Positions 34,137 to 42,447 of a DNA stretch of 64,000 bases are shown here, piece by piece. The notes under the pieces are model-generated. The model was not told where the DNA came from and did no database searches. It saw nothing but the letters and a program-made list of their open reading frames with translations. The position numbers and the translations under genes are program-made. The stretch comes from Prevotella sp. UBA2725. GTDB taxonomy: Bacteria; Bacteroidota; Bacteroidia; Bacteroidales; Bacteroidaceae. Location: positions 68,776 through 132,775 of the forward strand of contig DEKJ01000028.1 of the NCBI GenBank assembly GCA_002353825.1, written 5' to 3'. Position 1 is the stretch's first letter. Each line of letters opens with the position of its first letter.

Positions 34137-34898
34137 ATGAGAAAGAAAATTGTAGCAGGCAACTGGAAAATGAACGAGAACCTGCAGGAGGGCGTTGCCC
34201 TGGCAAAGGAGATCAACGAGACACTGAAGGCTGACAAGCCTAACTGTGGTGTTATCATCTGCACACCGTTCATCCACCTGGCAAGTGTTGCTCAGGTCAT
34301 CGACCAGAACGTTGTAGCTCTCGGTGCTGAGAACTGCGCAGACAAGGAGAAGGGTGCTTACACAGGTGAGGTTTCTGCAGCTATGGTAAAGTCCACAGGT
34401 GCACAGTATGTCATCCTCGGTCACTCTGAGCGTCGCCAGTACTATCACGAGACAGCTGAGATCCTGAAGGAGAAGGTTCAGCTCGCTCTTGCCAACGGTC
34501 TGAAGGTTATCTTCTGCTGCGGTGAGACACTCGAGGAGCGCGAGGCTAACAAGCAGAACGAGGTCGTGAAGGCTGAGCTCGACGGCAGCGTCTTCAATCT
34601 CTCTGCTGAGGAGTGGAAGAACATCGTGCTGGCTTACGAGCCGATCTGGGCTATCGGTACCGGCAAGACCGCTACAGCTGACCAGGCTGAGGAGATGCTG
34701 GCTTACATCCGTTCTATCGTTGCTGAGAAGTACGGCAAAGAGGCTGCTGAAGACACAACGATCCTCTATGGTGGCAGCTGCAAGCCCGGCAATGCTCCTG
34801 AGCTCTTCGCTAAGCCTGACATCGACGGTGGTCTCATCGGCGGCGCTTCTCTGAAGGCTGCTGACTTCAAGGGTATCATCGACGCTTGGAAGAAGTAA
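34137..34898 (+). CDS. tpiA: Triose-phosphate isomerase
   Basis: A 253-residue glycolytic enzyme that interconverts dihydroxyacetone phosphate and glyceraldehyde 3-phosphate (EC 5.3.1.1). It shows the complete active site: AGNWKMN near residue 7 (Asn and Lys), VILGHSERRQYY near 95 (electrophilic His), LAYEPIWAIGTGKTA near 168 (catalytic Glu and loop 6), and the phosphate site YGGSCKPGNA with GGLIGGASL at the end. Length is normal. Codon use is strongly biased toward few codons (aag, gct, ctg), as expected for a highly expressed gene. Two hairpins follow the stop. Confidence 0.98.
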   Translation: MRKKIVAGNWKMNENLQEGVALAKEINETLKADKPNCGVIICTPFIHLASVAQVIDQNVVALGAENCADKEKGAYTGEVSAAMVKSTGAQYVILGHSERRQYYHETAEILKEKVQLALANGLKVIFCCGETLEEREANKQNEVVKAELDGSVFNLSAEEWKNIVLAYEPIWAIGTGKTATADQAEEMLAYIRSIVAEKYGKEAAEDTTILYGGSCKPGNAPELFAKPDIDGGLIGGASLKAADFKGIIDAWKK

Positions 34899-34916
34899 TT
34901 ACGGTTTAACCGCACA

Positions 34917-34979
34917 ACGTAGGGGCGGCCATAACGGCCGCCCTATTATAGGCGGTCAAATGAATGACCGCCTTATAAT
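34917..34979. terminator. Double hairpin after tpiA
   Basis: GGGCGGCC-ATAAC-GGCCGCCC is followed by TATAGGCGGTCA-AATGAA-TGACCGCCTTATA. Both are strong stems within 80 bases after the tpiA stop. The poor T-run makes them either a weak terminator pair or members of a dispersed hairpin family, since the gtaggggcgg start recurs near 43709. Confidence 0.55.
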
Positions 34980-35009
34980 AACATTATTCAATCATCGTTT
35001 CACATTTCA

Positions 35010-35933
35010 ATGAAAAGGATCGTTTTTCTTTTATTGTCGTTCATAGGCCTCACCGCGACGGTGCAAGCCCAGACCTTCACGCAGCATCTATTGCAGCAAA
35101 AGCCGGGAAATGGAAAGATAACCATTTCGCAGAGCCATGACATTGATATGCTTGTCAATGGAAAGGATGCTCAAGAAGCAAGAGTAGCTTTGACGCAGAC
35201 TGTAAAAGACAATAATACTCCTAAGAAAACGATTATCGTCGATCAGACCAAGAAAACTGTTCAGAATAACAAGAAGACAGAGCAGATACAAAAGGCCGGA
35301 CAAGTAAAAAGGACTGAACAGGCAAGAAAGACTGATCAAGTAAGAAAGATTGAACTTAACAAGGCTGAGCAAGCTGCAAGAGCCGCTCAGGAAGCCAAGG
35401 CTGACAGCATAGAGAAAGCCCGCGAGCGCTGGCGCCGGGAACAGGAAGAAAAAGCTGCAGCACAAAAGGCTGCCCAGGAGAAGGATAATGCTGTTGAGGA
35501 AGCCATTGCCCTCCAACGACGGATAGCTGAGAAAAATGCAGCAGAGAAAGCGGCTGAAGCTAAACGTGCCGCAGAGAAAGCCGCTGCGGAGAAACGTGCA
35601 GAGGCTGCTGCTGAGGAAGAGTTCAACATCCCCACTGTCGACATGCGCAAGAAAGTGATGCGCGGAGCCCGCAAGGTGACGGGCTATCGTGTCCAGGCTT
35701 TCGCCGGTGGCAACACACGTGCCGACAAAAACAAAGCACAACAGGCTGGCAACGCCATCAAGATGCGTTTCCCCGATCAGCCCATCTATGTACATTTCTA
35801 TTCTCCACGTTGGATCTGCCGCGTCGGCAACTACCGTTCGCTCGGTGAGGCGCGCCGAATGCTCAATGCTGTCAAGGCTATGGGTTATAAATCGGCTATC
35901 ATCGTGAAAGGCAAGATCACCGTCTTCGAATAG
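35010..35933 (+). CDS. SPOR-domain protein with charged coiled-coil stalk
   Basis: A 307-residue exported protein. It has a signal peptide (GLTATVQAQ), then a region with many Lys and Gln repeats (KKTVQNNKKTEQIQKAGQVK and on, about 85-125) and a very Ala/Glu/Lys-rich coiled coil (about 125-205). The C-terminal SPOR domain (about 222-305) has GYRVQAFAGGNTRADKNKAQ, WICRVGNYRSLGEARRML and YKSAIIVKGKI. SPOR domains bind stalk-stripped peptidoglycan, usually at division sites. The gene lies between tpiA and folE on the same strand, an order I recall from Bacteroidales. It probably acts in the periplasm on the cell wall or division. Confidence 0.9.
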   Translation: MKRIVFLLLSFIGLTATVQAQTFTQHLLQQKPGNGKITISQSHDIDMLVNGKDAQEARVALTQTVKDNNTPKKTIIVDQTKKTVQNNKKTEQIQKAGQVKRTEQARKTDQVRKIELNKAEQAARAAQEAKADSIEKARERWRREQEEKAAAQKAAQEKDNAVEEAIALQRRIAEKNAAEKAAEAKRAAEKAAAEKRAEAAAEEEFNIPTVDMRKKVMRGARKVTGYRVQAFAGGNTRADKNKAQQAGNAIKMRFPDQPIYVHFYSPRWICRVGNYRSLGEARRMLNAVKAMGYKSAIIVKGKITVFE

Positions 35934-35983
35934 CCTTATCACCCATCACTCATCACCAATCACTCATCACCAATTACCCCCCA

Positions 35984-36015
35984 AGTTCTGTGCGGTGGCG
36001 TTTACGCCACCGACC
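35984..36015 (+). repeat. AGTTCTGTGC hairpin element, copy 2
   Basis: AGTTCTGTGC is followed by GGTGGCG-TTTA-CGCCACC and then GACC, 20 bases before folE. It shares the flanks and the TTTA loop with the copy before nadC, but every stem pair differs. Confidence 0.65.
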
Positions 36016-36035
36016 CTTAACATCCAACACCCGAT

Positions 36036-36629
36036 ATGAATCCAGAGACAGAATTTCGCGACGGCCTCGACGAGCTCGCCGCACACTATAAAGCCATCCT
36101 TAATATCCTCGGCGAGGATCCAGACCGCGAGGGCCTGAAGAAGACCCCGATGCGCGTAGCGAAAGCCATGCAGATCCTCACGCGCGGCTACACGCAGGAT
36201 CCGCACAAGGTCCTCACCGATGCACTCTTCGAGGAGAAATACGACCAGATGGTCATCGTGAAAGATATCGACTTCTTCTCCATGTGTGAGCATCACATGC
36301 TGCCGTTCTATGGCAAGGCACACGTAGCTTATATCCCGAACGGTCACATCACGGGCCTGAGCAAGATCGCCCGTGTCATCGATATCTATTCGCACCGCCT
36401 GCAGGTACAGGAACGTCTGACAGAGCAGATCATGAACTGTATCAACGACACGCTGAAGCCCCAGGGCGTCATGGTTGTGCTCGAGGCCAAACACATGTGC
36501 ATGCAGATGCGCGGTGTAGAGAAACAGAACAGCATCACCACGACGTCAGCCTACAGCGGCGTCTTTGAGTCGATGAAGGTCCGCGAAGAGTTCATGAGCC
36601 TCCTGCGCGGGGAATCGAAGCGAATCTAA
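36036..36629 (+). CDS. folE: GTP cyclohydrolase I
   Basis: A 197-residue enzyme that converts GTP to dihydroneopterin triphosphate, the first step of folate and other pterin synthesis (EC 3.5.4.16). The zinc and active-site segment FFSMCEHHMLPFYGKAHVAY near residue 80 (Cys and His ligands) and the second Cys in AKHMCMQMRGVEKQ near 150 are intact. GLSKIARVIDIYSHRLQVQE near 108 is the PROSITE-type signature, and NSITTTSAYSGVF ends the fold. It belongs to the type IA family. It follows the SPOR gene by about 100 bases, with simple repeats and a hairpin element in between, and precedes the exonuclease gene by 51. Confidence 0.97.
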   Translation: MNPETEFRDGLDELAAHYKAILNILGEDPDREGLKKTPMRVAKAMQILTRGYTQDPHKVLTDALFEEKYDQMVIVKDIDFFSMCEHHMLPFYGKAHVAYIPNGHITGLSKIARVIDIYSHRLQVQERLTEQIMNCINDTLKPQGVMVVLEAKHMCMQMRGVEKQNSITTTSAYSGVFESMKVREEFMSLLRGESKRI

Positions 36630-36680
36630 AAAACAGAGTAGCCATTAACACCCATCACCCAACACCTAACACCCAACACC

Positions 36681-37484
36681 ATGCTAAAATTCATCTCCTG
36701 GAATGTCAACGGCCTTCGTGCTTGTGTCAAACCCAAGATCGACGATGAAGGCAACGTCAAGAGCAAAGGCTTCGAGGCTTATTTCAAAGACCTCGATGCC
36801 GACTTCTTCTGTCTGCAAGAAACAAAGATGCAGGAAGGACAGCTCGACCTGCAGTTTGACGGATATAAATCATATTGGAACTATGCCGAGCGTAAAGGTT
36901 ATAGCGGCACGGCTATCTATACACGTCGTGAGCCACTGAGTGTCACCTACGGCTTAGGCATCGAGGAGCATGACCATGAAGGCCGTGTCATCACGATGGA
37001 GATGCCCGACTTCTTCCTCGTCTGCGTCTACACCCCCAACTCCCAAGAAGCGGAGACGAAAGGCGGCAAGCCTCGGCGCCTGCCTTACCGCATGCAGTGG
37101 GAGGATGCGTTCCGCGACTTTCTCCTGCAATTAGACAAGGAGAAGCCGGTCATTGTCTGCGGTGATATGAACGTGGCTCACGAAGAGATCGATATCAAGA
37201 ACCCCAAAACGAACCATCTCAGCGCCGGCTTCACCGATGAGGAGCGCGCCAAGATGACAGAACTGCTCTCTGCCGGTTTCACCGACTCGTTCCGCACGCT
37301 CCATCCCGACGATGTCACTTATTCGTGGTGGAGCTACCGTTTCCATTCTCGTGAGCGCAACACCGGTTGGCGTATCGACTATTTCCTCACCTCCAACCGC
37401 CTGCGCGACCGCATCGCTGAGGCATCGATCCACACGGAGATTTACGGCTCCGACCATTGTCCGATAGAGCTCGACCTGAAGTAA
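36681..37484 (+). CDS. xth: Exodeoxyribonuclease III / AP endonuclease
   Basis: A 267-residue DNA-repair enzyme of the exonuclease-endonuclease-phosphatase fold that cuts abasic sites and removes 3' blocks (EC 3.1.11.2). Motifs are ISWNVNGLRAC at residue 4, FFCLQETKMQEGQ near 48 (metal-binding Glu), YSGTAIYTRREP near 73, VCGDMNVAHEEIDIKNPK near 152 (Asp/Asn) and the terminal SDHCPIELDL (Asp-His pair). Length is typical. The stretch before the start is filled by simple repeats of aacacc. It is the last gene of the plus-strand housekeeping run and converges on the GH28 gene. Confidence 0.97.
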   Translation: MLKFISWNVNGLRACVKPKIDDEGNVKSKGFEAYFKDLDADFFCLQETKMQEGQLDLQFDGYKSYWNYAERKGYSGTAIYTRREPLSVTYGLGIEEHDHEGRVITMEMPDFFLVCVYTPNSQEAETKGGKPRRLPYRMQWEDAFRDFLLQLDKEKPVIVCGDMNVAHEEIDIKNPKTNHLSAGFTDEERAKMTELLSAGFTDSFRTLHPDDVTYSWWSYRFHSRERNTGWRIDYFLTSNRLRDRIAEASIHTEIYGSDHCPIELDLK

Positions 37485-37520
37485 TTCAGGCCGGTTCTTA
37501 TGGTAAATCCTGTTCACATA

Positions 37521-38825
37521 TCATTTGATCTTGACATTCTTCACTACGGCATGCTTGATAAGCTCCGGAGTGAAGATTTTTTGTTTGTCGTTGACCTCAA
37601 TGTTCTCAAAGGTAAAGTCGCTGAGGTCATACTTGTCGCTTGACGCAATATTGAAGAAGTTGTCACTCGTCATCTTGATATTCTTCAGCGTGATGTTACG
37701 GCAGTAGGACCGTGACATATCATCGCGCTTCATAGGCTTAAAGAACTGTGTCCAAGGTCTGACGACGACACCACTCTTCGTCTTCCCGGTGATATTCTCA
37801 ACGGTTACATATTCATACTGCTGCGGAGTGTCGGGCCGCATCTTGAGCCAAAGCACACGTGTCACATCATCCGCCGTGCAGTTGCGCATGATGATGTTAC
37901 GGTCGTGCAGACTTTCTGAGCCGAGGGTGAGCATGGAGTGGACGGTACCATAATGGCAGTTCTGAACGAGCACGCGCTCTACCGGCCCATTGACAGCCAT
38001 CGTGTCAGCATAAGTTCCTTTACCGCCTTTGAGCACTACGGCATCATCGTTGACATTCATGAAGCAGCCATTGACCAGAAAGTCATGACCTTTGTCGATA
38101 TCGATGGCATCAGAGCTCGGCGCCTTGACATCCTTTGTCGAAGCATAGATGTAACAACTGAGGAAACGTACATGGTCACAGTTGTAAAGATGATTGTTCC
38201 AGAAAGGGCTATTGACCTCTCTTACATCTTGAACTGTGACGTTGCTGGAGTTGCTGATATAGACGAGGCGGGGTCGCTGCGCCTCCTTGTTCGTACACTG
38301 CGGGTTCCACTGTCTGCGGATCCAAAACTCGTTCCAGTAGTTGTAGCCATTGCCATCAATAGTGCCCTTGCCCGTGATGGAGAAGCCATCGACATGGTCA
38401 GCATTGATGAGTGCAGAGAAATACTTGCAGGTCTCGCCCTCGATACGTGTCTCTACAATCTTGAAGTTGGCGATGCGGTCAGAGCCTCTGAGAATGGCGC
38501 CGTCCTGAAGATGCAGATGAGTACCCAGTTTAAAGAAAAGTGAGCCTGTGAGGAATGTTCCCGATGGGATGACCACTACTCCACCGCCTTCCTTGGCACA
38601 GCGGTCAATAACTGCTTGAATGGCTTCGGTCTGCAACAAGCTAGGGTCGTTCTTGACACCATAGTCGGTAATGACATACTGTTTGCCGAGCGAACCCACC
38701 GAAAGCTTCGTCGTGTCAGAGAACCATTTATCCATCTTCGTGCCATCAGGCCAGTTGTCGGCTGAAGCCAGACAGGGACAAAGAGAAAGAAATAAGAGTA
38801 ATAAAGATGATGCTAATTTATTCAT
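37521..38825 (-). CDS. GH28 family polygalacturonase/rhamnogalacturonase (secreted)
   Basis: A 434-residue right-handed beta-helix enzyme with a signal peptide (LCPCLASA). GH28 enzymes cut galacturonic-acid linkages in pectin by inversion. The catalytic aspartates are visible in SSDAIDIDKGHDF near 240 (an NTDG variant) and FMNVNDDAVVLKGG near 255. The usual GHG site is replaced by CHYGTVHSMLTLGSE near 290. Such variation is common in rhamnogalacturonan-active and exo-acting members. It is the last gene of a minus-strand pectin operon, 15 bases after the GH105-GH106 gene. It probably acts on oligosaccharides in the periplasm. Exact linkage not readable. Confidence 0.92.
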   Translation of the reverse strand: MNKLASSLLLLFLSLCPCLASADNWPDGTKMDKWFSDTTKLSVGSLGKQYVITDYGVKNDPSLLQTEAIQAVIDRCAKEGGGVVVIPSGTFLTGSLFFKLGTHLHLQDGAILRGSDRIANFKIVETRIEGETCKYFSALINADHVDGFSITGKGTIDGNGYNYWNEFWIRRQWNPQCTNKEAQRPRLVYISNSSNVTVQDVREVNSPFWNNHLYNCDHVRFLSCYIYASTKDVKAPSSDAIDIDKGHDFLVNGCFMNVNDDAVVLKGGKGTYADTMAVNGPVERVLVQNCHYGTVHSMLTLGSESLHDRNIIMRNCTADDVTRVLWLKMRPDTPQQYEYVTVENITGKTKSGVVVRPWTQFFKPMKRDDMSRSYCRNITLKNIKMTSDNFFNIASSDKYDLSDFTFENIEVNDKQKIFTPELIKHAVVKNVKIK

Positions 38826-38840
38826 AAGATATATCGTATT

Positions 38841-41800
38841 CTATTGAAGTTCAATAAGTTTGACCGCACCATTCAAGCCACTTAACACCGGCTTCCACGA
38901 TGCATAGTTGGAGCGCTTATAGTTGAGGTCCACGACATTGATATCTTTCATGATACGCCATTTCACGCCACGGCGGTCATAGTCGGCGATGCGGTTTGCC
39001 GGGAGGTTCGTGACCTCAATGCGTATCTCGTTCTTTCCTTTCTTCAGACTGTCATGACAGTTGAGGACAAAAGGTGCCGCCCATGCACAACCTACGAACT
39101 GTCCATTGATATAGACGCGGGCCGACTCACGCACGTCACCGAGGTCGATGGCCCAGTGCTTCTGTGTCTCCTCTTTACTCAGATTGAGCGTCGTGGTATA
39201 CACACCCGTTCCCATCGTCACCTTCACGCTGTCATCATCCAAGCCTTCCCACGTACGGGGCTTGTCAAGCGACCAAGTCTTTGTCACCTTCGGAGCACTC
39301 GCAGCAAAAGAAAGTTGCCACGGCGTGTTGATTTCTTTTATAACGGCATCCGCTAAAACATATTGTCTTGGCTGGAGCAGATCAGCGTTCTTGATGGGCT
39401 TATTGAAGGTCTCGAGGATCATCGACTCTCCGCTCTTGAGAGCAACACGTAGCTTGTCACCTTTCCGTTCTGCCGCATAGCGTTCACCATTGAGCGGATT
39501 GAACCACATCGCATCCCGCCATTTGACGGTAAGGTTGACCCATGCATCCACATCGTTCGGTGTGAGGTTGGCGATGAAATAATGATAACCATGGTCATTA
39601 CTTCGACGGATAGCACGCAGATGTAGCTTGGTGCGCATCTCCTCAGCCTCCGCCTTTTGGGCGAGCTCGCTCGGGACGATAGGCTTCATAGGGTCGATGA
39701 TAGCCCGATAACGTGTGCCACCTTCCGTGACATACCACTCACCCTCTTTTCTGACCTTTGCCAACTGCCGGTCACTGATGTAGTCGCAGTCATAGCCTAA
39801 GGAGTCTATCCTGTTGATGGCTTTGATAAACTGCGGCGACTTCTCCGAGATATGATGGATGTCAAACTGCATGAGCAACGGGTTGGTGTTGTGTCGCCAC
39901 ATATCCTTGACCGGCAGGATAACGAGGAAGTCGTTGTCGGGCTTGCCCCATTGCAGGAAGCTCTGGCAACGCTCGATATATTTCATCAGGAACGGAGCGT
40001 CGTGCCAGATACTGTTCGTCGGACTCATATTGATGGATGCATAAAACTGCCATCCGGGCCACGCTACGTTCTTCGGACTATACGGCGTGCCGTGGAAGAA
40101 CATGTGGTTTACGCCACAGGTGAACATCAGGTCGAGGTCCGGTTTCATCTGTGACAATGAGACGCGGAAATGTTCTGTCAGCCATGTGAAGGTCTCACTC
40201 GAGGTGAACGGTTTGCCCATGACATGGGCCGCTGAGGATGCATATTTGAGCATACTCAGGTCGCTGAAGTTCTTTCGCGTGAAGCCCGGGTCCTGCCGCA
40301 GTCCTTTGATCCCGAAGTTGCTGAGTCCGAACCCTTCTATCTCCGGGATGTCCACGGCCCCGTAGAGGTCGAGGAGATTAGCAGGTGAACCATGGGCCTG
40401 ATTACGAACAATAGCGCCATGACTATGCGCCCATGCCACCCACTGCTGGGTGAAATTATGATAGAGCATGTCCGACAGCGTCTCGCGATAGTCGCATACG
40501 ACCTTCGGATCGCCATCAACGAGTTTGTCGATACTGTCCATGAGGTTATAGCCGCGCCGCTGCTGAAACGTCTCCAACAGACGGGGGGACCAGTTGGCCC
40601 CATAGACCTCATACGAATCGTTGAAGAACGTATGTGGGTAAGGCGTATTCGTGGCTGCAAAAGCAGAATCGATATGATGGAGATAATGAGCAACAGCGGT
40701 AGAGTCGAAATGATCAATGACCCAGCCCTCACCGCCGGGAGCAGCGCGCTTCACCTTCTGCAGCGTACGACTGATAAAAAGTGCTATGACACGTTTCTTG
40801 TTCTTGTCTGCCGTCTTGAAACTACGGGCGTCAACGAACTTCGCAATCTTCTTTTCTTTAGCCGGCAGGTTAAAGGCTATCTTATGGATATCGGCACGCG
40901 CGTTGACGAGTGTGTCTACAAAGACAGCCTTGCACGCGGCCTCATTGAGCGGCACCCATGGACCGCCGAATGGCCAGCCCGTACCATTGTTGAGGTCCAC
41001 CTCTATGGAGTCCTCCTTCGCCACATCTTCCGTATAGCGCAAGGCCTTCATCCATTCGGGAGAGAGATAAGACAGCTCATTCTTCTCATTCCCTTGTATG
41101 CCATAGATCGGTGTGATCTCTACGGCGCCAATGCCGGCCTGATGCAGTTGGTCGAGGTTCCATTTGAGGTTTGCATCGTCTACCGCTGAGCCGAACCACC
41201 ACCAACGCACACCCGCCTTAGCCTCAGCCTTAGGTGTAGGCCACTGCGGCACATAGGTCGACTGATACAACCGATAATATTCCGTTGCACCGAGCAGCCA
41301 ACAGCCTGTGCCATAATCTTCAAAGTCGGGTACCTTGTCGTAAGAAAGCGGTTGACCGGCCGACGGGTCTTTGCCCGTGCCCTGGTTCCAGCCGAGGAAG
41401 CCATTGTCGTGGACACAGGTCTTCAATGCCGTCCAGGCTTTATCGCAGGCAGCACGATAGGTTGATGCATCGAGGATACCATGATTGATACCCCAACTCA
41501 TACCATAGAGGAAGAGCGCTGTGCCCGTCATCTCCGGACCGCCATAGGTCGCCGGAGAAACGAGACTGACATTCCAGAAACCATCCACACGCTGACAAGC
41601 CAGCAATGCTTTCGACATCTGTAGGAAATCCTTGAGGAAGAACTTATACGTCTTCGACCTCGGATCCAACTGCTCCATGCTTCTCACCAAGGCAGCATAG
41701 ACCCATCCGTTGCCGCGGCTCCAATAACAGTTGTTACCATCCTGTTCCTTAAAAGGCGGCACATAGTCCTTGTCGCGCCACCACAGTCCGCGCTCAGCAT

Positions 41801-42419
41801 CCTTTACTTTCCCATTGACATTGAACAAGCCTCCACCACAGGTGTTACGCGACCAGCGGTAGGACTTCACGGCATAGTCGAGATATTTCTTCTCACCCGT
41901 GATCTTATACATCTTCACATAAACGGGCATCGCCATCTGAATGGCATCGATCCACGTCCAGTAGTCGTACCGCCCCGTTGCCATCTGCCTGTCGAGGTTC
42001 TCCCTGACATGAGCGATCATCCTCTCATTCTTCGTCATCTCGTAACGCTCAAGATAGGTCTGAGCACAGCATTGGTCGTCAGCGTCCGTCGTCTTCACGC
42101 CATTGCGTGGCGTCCACTGATGGAAGTTGGCCCAACGGTCTACATAGTCGATGTAGCGCTGCTGAGGGTCCAGGCGGTATAACGCCATCAGTCCCTCATA
42201 ATAGACAGCGCGGGTCCACAGAGAGCTCGGACGTATCTTCTTGACATTCGTCGGCTGCGTCGGGTCGCTGTACTTCTGCATGAAGTAATCATTCACACGG
42301 CGTGCCGTCCCAAGAATATTCTCCTGCGCCATTGCAGGAGAAAATTGGAACATTGAAAGAATGAAAAAATGAAAGATTGAAATATTGAGAGAATGAAAAA
42401 ATGAAAGATTGAGTCGCAT
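38841..42419 (-). CDS. GH105-GH106 fusion: unsaturated rhamnogalacturonyl hydrolase plus alpha-L-rhamnosidase
   Basis: A 1,192-residue two-enzyme protein. About 30-385 is a GH105 (YteR-like) barrel: SSLWTRAVYYEGLMALYRLD, ADDQCCAQTYLERYEMTKNE, YWTWIDAIQMAMPVYVKMY (catalytic Asp) and WSRGNGWVYAALVRSMEQL. It removes unsaturated galacturonate left by lyases. From about 400, GVRWWWFGSAVDDANLKWNL, AVEITPIYGI, DLNNGTGWPFGGPWVPL and SSETFTWLTEHF identify a GH106 rhamnosidase that removes the next rhamnose. The fusion fits alternating removal from lyase-cut rhamnogalacturonan I. The first 25 residues, a hydrophobic signal, are encoded by an intergenic-type microrepeat. It lies 28 bases after the CE12 gene in the operon. 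Confidence 0.9.
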   Translation of the reverse strand: MRLNLSFFHSLNISIFHFFILSMFQFSPAMAQENILGTARRVNDYFMQKYSDPTQPTNVKKIRPSSLWTRAVYYEGLMALYRLDPQQRYIDYVDRWANFHQWTPRNGVKTTDADDQCCAQTYLERYEMTKNERMIAHVRENLDRQMATGRYDYWTWIDAIQMAMPVYVKMYKITGEKKYLDYAVKSYRWSRNTCGGGLFNVNGKVKDAERGLWWRDKDYVPPFKEQDGNNCYWSRGNGWVYAALVRSMEQLDPRSKTYKFFLKDFLQMSKALLACQRVDGFWNVSLVSPATYGGPEMTGTALFLYGMSWGINHGILDASTYRAACDKAWTALKTCVHDNGFLGWNQGTGKDPSAGQPLSYDKVPDFEDYGTGCWLLGATEYYRLYQSTYVPQWPTPKAEAKAGVRWWWFGSAVDDANLKWNLDQLHQAGIGAVEITPIYGIQGNEKNELSYLSPEWMKALRYTEDVAKEDSIEVDLNNGTGWPFGGPWVPLNEAACKAVFVDTLVNARADIHKIAFNLPAKEKKIAKFVDARSFKTADKNKKRVIALFISRTLQKVKRAAPGGEGWVIDHFDSTAVAHYLHHIDSAFAATNTPYPHTFFNDSYEVYGANWSPRLLETFQQRRGYNLMDSIDKLVDGDPKVVCDYRETLSDMLYHNFTQQWVAWAHSHGAIVRNQAHGSPANLLDLYGAVDIPEIEGFGLSNFGIKGLRQDPGFTRKNFSDLSMLKYASSAAHVMGKPFTSSETFTWLTEHFRVSLSQMKPDLDLMFTCGVNHMFFHGTPYSPKNVAWPGWQFYASINMSPTNSIWHDAPFLMKYIERCQSFLQWGKPDNDFLVILPVKDMWRHNTNPLLMQFDIHHISEKSPQFIKAINRIDSLGYDCDYISDRQLAKVRKEGEWYVTEGGTRYRAIIDPMKPIVPSELAQKAEAEEMRTKLHLRAIRRSNDHGYHYFIANLTPNDVDAWVNLTVKWRDAMWFNPLNGERYAAERKGDKLRVALKSGESMILETFNKPIKNADLLQPRQYVLADAVIKEINTPWQLSFAASAPKVTKTWSLDKPRTWEGLDDDSVKVTMGTGVYTTTLNLSKEETQKHWAIDLGDVRESARVYINGQFVGCAWAAPFVLNCHDSLKKGKNEIRIEVTNLPANRIADYDRRGVKWRIMKDINVVDLNYKRSNYASWKPVLSGLNGAVKLIELQ
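42340..42415 (-). repeat. Microrepeat (caatctttcattttttcatt) inside the signal-peptide coding region
   Basis: On the minus strand caatctttcattttttcatt is repeated about 32 bases apart with degenerate pieces between (tcaatattt, tcaatgtt). Such arrays normally lie between genes; this one encodes the hydrophobic start of the GH105-GH106 protein (LSFFHSLNISIFHFFILSMF). Confidence 0.75.
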
Positions 42420-42447
42420 ACGGGTTCGTTTAAACGTTTATTATCAA

